NCBI GenBank assembly: GCA_963921195.1
Contig: OY992540.1
Span: 44,167,890-44,231,889 of the forward strand
Length of the DNA: 64,000 bases
Direction: 5' to 3'
From: Pegoplata infirma
Taxonomy: Eukaryota; Arthropoda; Insecta; Diptera; Anthomyiidae
The notes below the pieces were generated by a model that searched no databases, was not told the DNA's origin, and worked only from the letters and a program-made list of their open reading frames with translations. Below, in pieces: positions 1-9,067 of this stretch (positions are counted from its first letter, which is position 1; the number at the start of each line of letters is the position of its first letter). A program made the translations under genes and the position numbers.

Positions 1-20
1 AATCTGCAACAAACAAAAAA

Positions 21-749
21 ATAACAAGTGAGAGTGTTAAATTCGGCCGTGCCGAATCTGTTATACCCTCCAACATGCAAATAAATAAAAAAAAAAAAAA
101 ATTGCAGGGGCGTTTTTTTTTTTTGTGGGGGGGGGTCGGTAGTGGTAATTGGGGGGGGCATTTCTTCTCGAATATGTGTTTAAGAATTCATTCTTATACT
201 TTTTGCTCTAAAGAAATACAAGTTTATCATTATTAAAAAAAAAAAAATTATTCCACGCCCATAAAAGGGGGGCGGACCGAAAAAACGACATTTTCTTATT
301 CTGTGGGTCCAAATGCAGGACTTTGAACTTCTTGTAGCATAAAAATGTTGTATTTGTTAAACAAAAACAAAGAAAATCATGTAAAAATATGGTATTTTTC
401 AGAGGTTGGTTTAGTTTTTCAAGGGGGAACTTTTTTCCCCCTGGTCCGATTTTGCTCCTTTACGAACTTAACCTGCCTAGGAACATAAGACATATTCGTG
501 CCAAATGTCGGGAGTCTAGCTCTTTTATTTTGGACTGCATCGTGTTAACTACAGACGGACAGACGGACAGACGGACAGACGGACGGACAGACGGACGGAC
601 GGACGGACGGACATCGCTAGAATGTCTTAGAATCGATCACTGATCATAAATATATATACTTTATGGGGTCCTAGACCGATATTTTGATGCGTTACACACG
701 GAATGACAAAGTGAGTATACCCTCATACTGTAGTTGGAGGGTATAAAAA
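21..749 (-). mobile_element. DINE-1-like (Helentron-type) non-autonomous element, complete copy
   Basis: The left end carries AACAAGTGAGAG followed by a short hairpin with the GCCGTGCCGAAT core and then TATACCCTCCAAC. The right end is GTTGGAGGGTATAAAA, an inverted match to TATACCCTCCAAC. Between them lie a (GACGGACA)n microsatellite near 553-612, the ATCGCTAGAATGTC block, a TATATATACTTTATGGGG block and an ACACGGAATGACAAA block. This order of blocks mirrors Drosophila INE-1/DINE-1 (established knowledge); read in that orientation the copy is on the minus strand. It belongs to a subfamily (here variant A) shared with the copy at 54051. No coding capacity is expected and none is seen. Confidence 0.72.
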
Positions 750-2070
750 TAACATGCGTAGCGAGAAAGTTGCCACAGGCTCGTCTATCTAACAGGCTTA
801 TTGATGTTTAACACATCATCAACATAATGATCATCGTCATCATCATGGTGGCACTTAGGGAAAAACACCTGAGTGTAAGTTGAAAATTAACCCTATAATA
901 AACATATAAAATTAAAATTTCAATGTTAAATTTTAGTTGTGCTTTTCTGAATTTCAATTGGGTTTTTCGGAATTTTTATTGGGATTTTCTGATTTTTTTT
1001 TACTTTTCTACACTTCTGTTAGGTTTTTTCTTAATTTTACTTTGAATTTTCTGAAATACTGTCATTTGCTTGTTAAATCTTAAATTTGTGGTAAAAATCG
1101 CTAAACAAATTTTTTATTCATAAAGTTGCCACCACTGTATGTGGTTTTGCTTTAGTGATTGAAAATAAAAGATATTTAATATAAAAATCCGGTAACACTG
1201 CATTCAATGTTGCCATATTTATACAAACATTACGGTTATTATCAATTACTTCAAAAAAAAAAAAAACACTATTAGTGATGCCAACCTAATTGACAATGTG
1301 TTTAATGCGTTTTTCTATAAAATTTAATTTTTTTCAATAAAAATTGACACCACTTAACACACAACTGCCAGTATTTGCCGTTTCGTCCACCATTTTCTTG
1401 TGGGGCTATTTTCATAACGGCTGCACCACAGACTAAATACAGACTCGACAGTAGAGTTTTACAGGAAAAAATGGGGAAAAACTAAGCGATTTTAGGAGAA
1501 AACACAGCGGTTTTTAGTCCGTTTTACGCTAACATGGCAACACTTTCTACGACTTAGGAGTGAGTGAAACAACAAAATCCGATCTGGCATCCATTTTTCT
1601 TATGGCGCGTTATATCAGTTTTCTCTTTCTAACCTAATTCGTAGAATAATTTGAAAATATTAACCATATGGTTAAAGAATACTTTTTTGACACCTGTCAC
1701 TTATGTCAAGTCTGTATTAGTATGTGGCTGCACCGTCTATCGTACCGTTTTCGATCTGTCCAGTCTCGATAGGGAAAAATGCTTTGGTTTTTGATGATAT
1801 TATATTTTAAAAAAATTCTATAATTTAAGATCTTCTTTTACTTAGCAATTCAGCCATTTGAAACATATTGTTAATAATTTTTTTTTTCTTTTTTTCTTTT
1901 TAGGTAAGCTTGATTTTATAACATTAAAAACTATGAAACCCTAAACAATTCAGGTAATTTAAATAAAATCAAATGATTTTTTTTTTTCAAAATCCATTGA
2001 AAACTCGTGTTTAAAAAAAAATTTATATTGATCATCCAAATTTTTGGTTAAAAAGGTTCTGAAAAATGAC
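750..2070. other. AT-rich intergenic stretch, no gene recognised
   Basis: No ORF of note and no repeat that recurs in the window. The part from about 1130 to 1770 has a little more GC and more mixed sequence than its surroundings and could be relatively unique DNA, but I see no splice-flanked coding segment in it. Confidence 0.5.
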
Positions 2071-2910
2071 AAGTAGAAAAGTTAAATTCGGTTTGGCCGA
2101 ATCTATGAATACCCTCCACAATGCAATTTTTAAGTGATAGTAAATTTTCTAACTTGAAAAAAAAATAGTAGTAACATTTTTGATTAGAAATATTTTATTT
2201 CGTGTAAAAAAACTTTTATTAAGTAATTTTTGAAAAAAATTTTTTTTGAGTGTAAAATTTTTTTTGAGTGTAAAATTTTTTACGAGTGTATTTTTTTTTT
2301 TTTTTGTAAAAATATTTTTGAGTGACAAAAATACGTTGTAAAATGAATCACGGTGAATTTCAACACGTGAATTTAAGGTGAACCTAATCTGAAATTCAAG
2401 GTTTTGCTAATAACTTTTAAAACACTGGACCGATTTGAATGACTTAATATGAACTAGGCCAGGGGAACGACAAATATATATGAAGGGCTTACTGCAAGAA
2501 CTCGATAAGCAACATTTTATTTTTTCGTGTTTTTTGCCTTCTGCTGATGTTCTATTGACATATTTTTGGCAGAAGTCTTGCTTTAACACTTCGTACAAGT
2601 GTCTTGAGAATACAAGTTCTGCAAAAGTTAAATTTTCTACATTATTTTAAAAGTTTTAAGGCAAAAACCACCATAAAATAAAATGTTGCTTATCGAGTTT
2701 TTACAATAAGCCCTTCATATGCCAAGCTTCAGCCTCCTCAGAATTACCTTTCGAAGGTTAGCGTGTTTTTTATCTCGTAAATTCACGATAAACTCTTGCC
2801 GAAATTCAGTCTTTTGCTCATAACTTTTGAACCACTGGACCGATTTCGCTGGATTGCAATACCAACCTGACCTGATAAGTTTCCAATATATATGGCAAAC
2901 TTACGTGTGT
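2071..2910 (-). mobile_element. DINE-1-like element, truncated, split by a MITE
   Basis: Starts with AAGTAGAAAAGTTAAATTCG and the GGTTTGGCCGAAT hairpin, then CCCTCCACAATGC. The standard internal blocks follow (AACTTTTGAACCACTGGACCG, CAGGGGAACGACAAATATAT, AGCGTGTTTTTTATCTCG). The microsatellite and the TATAAAA end are missing, so the copy is truncated at its right side. A small TIR element sits in it at 2482-2714. Confidence 0.65.
2482..2714. mobile_element. MITE with TGAAGGGCTTA terminal repeats inside the DINE-1-like copy
   Basis: The ends are inverted repeats of about 42 bp, GAAGGGCTTACTGCAAGAAC on the left against GAAGGGCTTATTGTAAAAAC on the right, both continuing into CTCGATAAGCAAC. Deleting the insert with either a TA or an ATAT duplication restores the AAATATATATGCCAAG block seen in other copies, so the exact ends are ambiguous by two bases. 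TA would fit a Tc1/mariner-type mover. Confidence 0.7.
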
Positions 2911-3218
2911 TGTCTAAAAAATATTAAAAAAATATAAAATCACGATTTTGGTACGAAAACGCTGATCAGCAACTGTTGACCAAAATCGCAGATCAAAATT
3001 TTTGGACCAAATACGCGTTTTTATAATTTTTTAATATTTTTTTAGATAACACACTTAGCATTTTCCAATTTTTGTTATCTAACAAATATTAAAAAAATAT
3101 AAAACACGATTTTGGTTCGAAAATGCTGATCAGCATCTGTGGACCAAAATCGCAGATTAGAATTTTTGAACCAAAATCGCGTTTTTATATTTTTTTAATA
3201 TTTTTAAGATACCACACT
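2906..3218. repeat. Two adjacent degenerate hairpins with the same unit
   Basis: Two units, about 2906-3054 and 3073-3218, each have a left arm TCTAAAAAATATTAAAAAAA and a matching right arm ending TTTAGATAACACAC, with CACGATTTTGG and GCTGATCAGCA near the centre. They look like a tandem duplication of one palindromic element. Confidence 0.6.
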
Positions 3219-3689
3219 TAACATTGTCCAACTTTTGTGACCAATTTGGATAATAAAAAAATGTTTCTAGTTTAAAAATCCGCACCTGTGGCCAAATCGC
3301 GATTTTGGATTCATTTCAATATTTTTACAATAAAGTACGCAAAATTTCCGGATTTAGTCAAAAATTTCGGACATGAATTTTGGTCGACATACCTAATTTT
3401 TTGCAACTTTGACCGCTGGTTGCCGACTGAAGATGACCATGCGAAATTTTTTCATAAATTTCCCACAATCAGCTCTCGTTTGGCAGATATTACGACATGA
3501 AATTCGAGATATAAAAAGTATAATTTTCCCCTTTAAAATCCGAATTTCCATAAATGTACTTTTTATAATATTTCCTCTGCTGTAGCATCCAACATTTGGT
3601 AAAAAAAGTACGAAATTACACTTTTTATCCTGTTTTAACCCATTAGATCTGAAAATCCATAAAACCCCGTTTATATAGAAAAATGTTTC
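3219..3689. other. No gene; AAAAGTAC-type repeat remnants
   Basis: From about 3500 to 3640 the sequence has repeated AAAAAGTAC and TACACTTTTTAT motifs resembling the larger blocks at 17.9-19.2 kb and 26.5-27.5 kb. A short open frame at 3288-3500 has no domain features and no coding-like composition. Confidence 0.45.
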
Positions 3690-4930
3690 TAAAATTGAAA
3701 CTTTTTATAAAGGAAACATGTTAGAGTCTAAGACTTTTCTACAGGAAAAATGTTTCAAAATATGATTCTTTTTCTGCAGAAAAAATGCTTCGAAATCTGA
3801 GACTCTTTCCGTAGAAAAAATGTCTCAGAATCTGAGACTTTTTCTGTAGAAAAAATGTCTCAGAATCTGAGACTTTTTCAAAAGGATAAATAAACCAGAA
3901 TCTGACACCTTTAATGTAGGAAAAATGGTTAAGAAACTGAGATTTTTCTATAGGAAAAATTCAGAATCTGATTTTTTTTCAACAGAAAAAATGTCTCAGA
4001 ACCTTAGAATATTTCTATAGAAAAAATGTTTAAGAATCTAAGATTTTTCTATCGGAAAAATGTCTGAGGATCTGAAACTTGTTCTATAGGAAAAATGTCT
4101 CAGATTCTGAGATTTTTCTATAAGAAAAATGTCTCAGAATCAGATTCTGAGATTTTTCTATAGGAAAAATGTCTCAGAATCTGAGACATTTTCTATATAA
4201 AAAAAAAAAATACTCAGAATCTGAGACATTTTCTATATAAAAAAAATACTCAGAATCTGATACTTTTTCTATATAGGAAAAATATCTCAGAATCTGTGAC
4301 TTTTTCTATATAGGAAAAATGTCTCAGAATCTGAGACTTTTTCTATATAGGAAAAATGTCTCAGAATCTGAGACTTTTTCTATATATGAAAAATGTCTCA
4401 GAATCTGAGATATCCTCAGATTATAGAAAAAGTCTATACGAAAAATGTCTCAGAATCTGGAGCTTTTTCTATACAAAAATGTCTTAGAATCTGGGACTTT
4501 TTTTATAGAAAAAATATCTCAGAATTTTAGACTTTTTTTGTCTCAGTATCTTGACTTTATCTATGGGAAAGATATTTCAAAATCTGAGACTTTTTTTATA
4601 TGAAAAATGTCTCATTTTCCATACACATGTATGTCTCATTTACATACAGCTTCATTATTATAATGAAACTCATCATAAAAGTTCGTCCAATTAAACTATT
4701 TCATAATATTTATGAAATACTTCATAAATATTCATAGTATTTATGAAGCATTTCATTATATGAAAATTTTCATAATATTTATGAAAACTTCATTAAAAAG
4801 TTTAATTGGACGATCTTTTATAACAAATTGTTTTCCAGTTCTTTGAGTGTAGGAAAAATATCTCAGAGTCGAAAACTTTTTATATAATTTTTTTTTTTGT
4901 TTAGAATTTTTCTATATAAAAAATGTCTAA
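3690..4930. repeat. Degenerate tandem array, TCTCAGAATCTGAGA unit
   Basis: A unit of roughly 30-37 bp, ATGTCTCAGAATCTGAGAC followed by TTTTTCTATATAGGAAAA, is repeated more than twenty times with substitutions. The core TCTCAGAATCTGAGA is nearly a perfect palindrome. The array resumes after the insertions at 7208-7230, and related arrays lie at 31.5-32.6 kb and 59.46-59.64 kb. Confidence 0.75.
4677..4819. mobile_element. Small palindromic MITE
   Basis: The ends AAAAGTTCGTCCAATTAAAC and its near inverse GTTTAATTGGACGATCTTTT face each other. The centre is a run of TTCATAAATATTATGAA palindromes. It interrupts the TCTCAGA array. A target duplication was not identified. Confidence 0.6.
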
Positions 4931-5320
4931 CAAGGGAAGTCTCCATAGTGTCATCCGCGGATCTTTATGGAATTGGTTTTAGTTTGTAGAGCAGAAAAAA
5001 TAATTTTTTAGCGGCCCATATTCATATTTTGGGGGTAAAAAGGAGGGGGAAAGACAAGGTCATTTTTCAGTTTTTTTCGTTTATCTCCTATATTATGCAA
5101 AGAAACCTAGTCATGTTACATACCAAATGAAAGGTCTTTGGAAAACCTATCTACGTGTGCTAATATCGTGTCCATACAGGCACAACTTTTCGTCATATTG
5201 AGTAAAATACCAAAATTTTGAAACGTTTTTGTTAATCAGTCGAAAAATATTAACTTCTTTGGCCCGTTGTTAGCACCATGAGATAGGTATTTTTAATACC
5301 TTTAATCTGATACCACACAT

Positions 5321-6696
5321 CCCGTGTAAAAAAATAATTATATCAAAACATATCTTCTTTGATAAAAACATATATGGATTATATATAAATATATGGGGCA
5401 TTCCATGCCAAATCACTCACTTTTAGGCCCGACCCCCTTCGATTAATTTGATTTTTGGATATGTTTTAGTACGTATTAAATGCAACTTGCAGCCAAATTT
5501 TCAGCCTTTTATACCAAGGTGGTGTTGAGTAATCAATTTTTCAAAATGGCGATTTTTTCCAAAAAATGAAAAAATTTAAATTTTCAATTAATTTTGACCA
5601 GTAAAAAATATAGATATTTTAAAAAAAGTTGGACAACGTTTTGTTGGTATTTAAATGTAGTTTTAGAAAAAAAATGTGAAAAAATTATTCGAAGTAATTA
5701 TCACTTATTTTTTGACGTTTAAAAATTAAAATCGACTTTTTGAAAAAGTCCGAAACCTTCGATTTTTTTGTAAAAAACTAAAAGAATTCTACTCTAAATT
5801 ATGCAACTTTTAAGCCATAACTCGAGATGTGATCACAATTCTTTCTATTTTTTTTTTAATTTTTAAAATTGCACCTTTTATGTTTTGGCTCTGATTTATT
5901 TTATATGGAGCTCCAAAAAAAAAAAAAAAATGGTAGATACTGACCCTAACTTACCCTAAATATATTCATTTGGAGGTAAATATACGTCTCACAAAAATTT
6001 GGGACGATCGGACATGTGTAAGGCGCTTAGCATGGTCCTTGAAGTTTAAAAAACGGATTACAAGGAAAAATATGATTTTTTTTCTGTTTTCGCAATTTCT
6101 TTGGTATTTTAAGTTAAGTTTTAATTCAAGTGATTACAGAATTATGATGTGGAGTAAAATGCCTTTCTAATAAGGTACTAAAAACTAAAATCGGTTGAAA
6201 ATCAGCCAAGTTATTACAACTTCCCCAGGCATCTAGCGTGTGCCATACAACTTTTTTGATTACTCAACATACAACCATTTTGATTACTCAACACCACCTT
6301 GGTATAAAAGGCTGAAAATTTGGCTGGAAGTTGCATTTAATACGTACTAAAACATATCCAAAAATAAAATTAATCGAAGGGGGTCGGGCCTAAAAGTGAG
6401 TGATTTGGCATGGAATGCCCCATATGTAATCAGATCTACTCCATATTCATATCTGCTTCAGATATGTTTTGATCCGTAAATTGAGTCTATCTGACAATTT
6501 TACATATATGAACATATCTGAAAATGTCTGATCATATATGCCATATATGCCAGATAGACTCAATTTACGGATCAAAACATATCTGAAGCAGATATGAATA
6601 TATATGGAGTAGATCTGATTACATCAATTTATATATAATCCATACATGTTTTTATCAAAGAAGATATGTTTTGATAAAATTATTTTTTTACACGGG
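5321..6696. mobile_element. Foldback element, CCCGTGTAAAAAAATAATT ends, nested in 4931-6900
   Basis: CCCGTGTAAAAAAATAATT on the left matches AATTATTTTTTTACACGGG on the right, and the arms continue through ATCAAAACATATCTTCTTTG and GGATTATATATAAAT. The flanking dinucleotide is AT on both sides. The end resembles the CCCGAGTAAAAAAG elements at 28.5-31.3 kb. An inner palindrome around 6427-6622 (TCTACTCCATATTCATATCT and inverse) is part of it. Confidence 0.68.
5395..6421. mobile_element. Foldback element, GGGGCATTCCATGCC ends, innermost of three
   Basis: The left end GGGGCATTCCATGCCAAATC and its inverse at the right border arms of about 150 bp that include CCGACCCCCTTCGATTAAT and CAAGGTGGTGTTGAGTAATC. 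Both flanks read ATAT, suggesting a 2- or 4-bp target duplication. The interior is AT-rich and has no ORF with recognisable domains. Confidence 0.7.
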
Positions 6697-6934
6697 ATGC
6701 CTATATTAATTTTCTTTAAATAGGCGTAAATCGTAAAAAACTTAAAAAGGTCAATTTCCCCCAGACAAATCGACCCCCCCCCCCCCCCCTAAAAATGAGT
6801 TTGGGCCGCTAAAAAAAAACGTGTCGAATTAATTTTCGTTTTAAACAATATATCCAAATTTCATGAAGATCGGAGGGTGACACCAGGGAGACTTCCCTTG
6901 TAAAATATTTCTTAAGAAAAATATCCCAGAATCT

Positions 6935-7210
6935 ACGCTGATAGAAATTTCTACATGACAATAATGAAAATCTACGTTAATGTTATGAAAAATGACGTTA
7001 AAAAGGAACCTATGTAGGGTTTCATTGAATTAATGAAATAGGTATCAATAAATGTAATTGCAAGAACAATTTTCATTAAATTAATGAAAATTGTTCATAC
7101 AAAATATAAATTGTATTTGATGCTCAAAATATGAAATATTTCATTGTTGTAATGAAACAACGTTATTGAATTCCATTCGTTAGTTATATGAAGCGTTTTT
7201 CTATCAGTGT
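6935..7210. mobile_element. MITE, ACGCTGATAGAAA ends
   Basis: Left ACGCTGATAGAAA and right TTTCTATCAGTGT (with a few extra T) are inverted. The inside has ATGAAA/TTTCAT palindromes. It lies in the continuation of the TCTCAGA array, which reappears immediately to its right. Confidence 0.55.
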
Positions 7211-7499
7211 AGGACTTTTTCTATAGAAAAATAGTTTTTAAAACTTTTATTACTTTTAAAGGTTAATTCATATCTTCTCCTTTAGCAATTTATTTTTTTA
7301 CTTTACACAACTAATCGTAAGACCTGTCATGCTAAGGCAAATTTGGCCAAAACATGTAATATATGTTGTCAACTGGTTTTGAACATGGCTTAAAGCACAA
7401 AGAATTTAATTTAAAATGCTTTTTTGTTTTTGTTTGTTGTATTAAGAAAATAAATAAAAATCTTTTTATGGATTAAGTCGGAAGAGAGAAAGTTAATTA

Positions 7500-7580
7500 A
7501 AATAATTTATTAAAAATAATAAAAAGCAGTTCTCAAGAAGAAAACGAAAATCTTCTTAACATAATTTTTGTTTATTGCTT
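7500..7580 (-). terminator. Candidate polyadenylation signals of the secreted-protein gene
   Basis: On the minus strand, AATAAA occurs at 7576-7571 and again at about 7511-7506, roughly 95 and 160 bp past the stop codon, followed by T-rich sequence. These are the nearest canonical signals downstream of the gene; which is used cannot be told from sequence. Confidence 0.45.
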
Positions 7581-7669
7581 TAATAAATAATAAATATATT
7601 TTTTTTGTATTAATAATAAAATATTACAAACTATTTTTTTTAAATGCCTAAACTTAAGCATCAGCACGA

Positions 7670-8764
7670 TCACCAATCAAACCAAGAAGATTTTTTCTTT
7701 TGTTTTTTTACTCTTTGCTCTTGAGATATTTTATACATGCGTTTTAGAAAATTTTCCACTGTGGGATCTTCTTTACGTGTTTTAACTTTAGTCTTACGTT
7801 GTACCACACGTGTACCCTTACGTATTTGACGCATTAAACGTCTTATGTATTTATTAAAAGTTTTTCTACTTATCATGCGAGAATCGGAGCTTAAATCTCC
7901 ATCCATTAAACTTTCATCTGGTAAAATTTGTAAACGAGTATAGGGCACTGTTTTACTTTGATCGGTTTCTTCGTTAACGGGAGTAAAGGCAACTATATAG
8001 TAACCATGCCTATTTGTAGATCTACCTTTACGTTCTAGGGGAGAACGTGGCTCAACTTCAGTTTCAAAAGCTGATGCTACAGCAGATTCCAAAGCTTCTT
8101 TATCTTCAGTTATATCTTCGTCATTGGGAAATGATATGGATTTTAAAATGTCCGTTATTTCTTTATCGGTTAAAGCTTCAGCTGCTCTTTTAAAATTTTC
8201 ATCTTTCAATAACTTTCCTTCACGGTTATCTTTTATTTCGGGTATTTTATCAATTTCACTATCTAAATTTTTTAATAATTCCATTTCATCATTATTTAAA
8301 TTTATTTCCATAATTTCGGGTTCGATTTCCATTTCTTTATCCTCAAATGCTTTTGTTAAACTTTCATTTTCATTATTTTGATCAAGATTCGTAACTGATA
8401 ATTTATCATTTTTATCACTTGTATTTAATTCTATAACTTGGGATTTATTTTCCTCTTCCAGATTATTTAATAATTTCACATTTTCGATTTTTAATGTTAA
8501 ATCATTAGAATCCGTAGTGTCTGGTTTAATTTTTTGGACTTTTTCTGCACTTGATTTCTGAACAATTTGATGTTCCATATCTTGTTTAATTTTCGACTCC
8601 TCTTCCATTTTCATAACAAAATTTTTCATCATATCCATTTTCATATCCACTTTTTTATCTTCCTCCTTTGTTACACTAACATTTTGTATTCCTTGATTTT
8701 CACTTTGAACTTTTAATACCGTTTGGCATACAATAACCAAAATTATAAATTTCTTTAATATCAT
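7670..8764 (-). CDS. Secreted charged protein of unknown function, 364 aa, intronless
   Basis: I do not recognise a family. The chosen start (ATG at 8764-8762, context AAAAATGA) gives MILKKFIILVIVCQTVLKVQS, a good signal peptide with cleavage expected after residue 21. The open frame continues 44 codons further upstream, but that extension would bury the signal peptide and contains the TATA box, so I reject it. The mature part has no cysteine. Residues about 22-240 are low-complexity, rich in Glu, Lys, Asp and Asn. Then comes an RKGR site (245-248), which fits a minimal furin-type cleavage site, followed by a more ordered-looking segment, GRSTNRHGYYIVAFTPV. The last 65 residues are strongly basic (RRLMRQIRKGTR, VKKQKKKSSWFDW). 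It may be a processed secreted peptide precursor or an extracellular polyion; both are guesses. The frame is long and intact, in a region otherwise full of stops, and has a core promoter, so I trust it as a gene. Confidence 0.85.
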   Translation of the reverse strand: MILKKFIILVIVCQTVLKVQSENQGIQNVSVTKEEDKKVDMKMDMMKNFVMKMEEESKIKQDMEHQIVQKSSAEKVQKIKPDTTDSNDLTLKIENVKLLNNLEEENKSQVIELNTSDKNDKLSVTNLDQNNENESLTKAFEDKEMEIEPEIMEINLNNDEMELLKNLDSEIDKIPEIKDNREGKLLKDENFKRAAEALTDKEITDILKSISFPNDEDITEDKEALESAVASAFETEVEPRSPLERKGRSTNRHGYYIVAFTPVNEETDQSKTVPYTRLQILPDESLMDGDLSSDSRMISRKTFNKYIRRLMRQIRKGTRVVQRKTKVKTRKEDPTVENFLKRMYKISQEQRVKKQKKKSSWFDW

Positions 8765-8789
8765 TTTTATTGTGTCTACGTTATAAAAT

Positions 8790-8830
8790 TGACTAAACTT
8801 TAAACTTGAAAACTTTGTGGTTTTATATGT
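8790..8830 (-). promoter_or_regulatory. Core promoter: TATA box and initiator
   Basis: On the minus strand ATATAAAAC places TATAAAA at 8827-8821. About 32 bp downstream TTTAGTC puts an initiator-like A at 8795. That predicts a 5' UTR of about 31 nt before the ATG at 8764 and argues for the internal methionine start. Confidence 0.6.
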
Positions 8831-9067
8831 AGCGAAATCCCTCCTAAAAAATTTAACAAAATAAATATTATTAAATAACAAAATTTTCTTATTCAAATGT
8901 TAAGTAACAATTTGCTAAGTCTATTGTATTACAAGCATAACAAAATTTTTAAAAGCCAAATCAATAATTCATTAATTCGCTATAGAAGATAGCTGTGTTT
9001 GGTTTATTTTTATTTTTTTTTTCGCTCCTATATAATGTTGATCTTGCCAATTTTGACCGACCTACTC
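8831..9067. other. AT-rich upstream flank of the secreted-protein gene
   Basis: No repeat family of the window is recognised here. It is the only non-repeat upstream sequence available for regulation of the gene before DINE-1-like sequence begins at 9068. Confidence 0.4.

Larger units (their letters stand above)
4931..6900. mobile_element. Foldback element, CAAGGGAAGTCTCC ends, TAA target duplication
   Basis: Left end CAAGGGAAGTCTCC and right end GGAGACTTCCCTTG are inverted, and the match continues as GTGTCA, GATCTT(T/C)ATG and an AGCGGCCCA/TGGGCCGCT block with an adjacent run of G or C. The flanks are TAA (4928-4930) and TAA (6901-6903), consistent with a 3-bp duplication as made by PIF/Harbinger-type transposases (family assignment is inference). 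Two further inverted-repeat elements lie inside, in nested order. Confidence 0.72.

Noticed and set aside
3288..3500. Short frame with Trp/Phe-rich peptide
   Set aside because: Next to hairpin repeats, no family features, and its length is within chance for the region.
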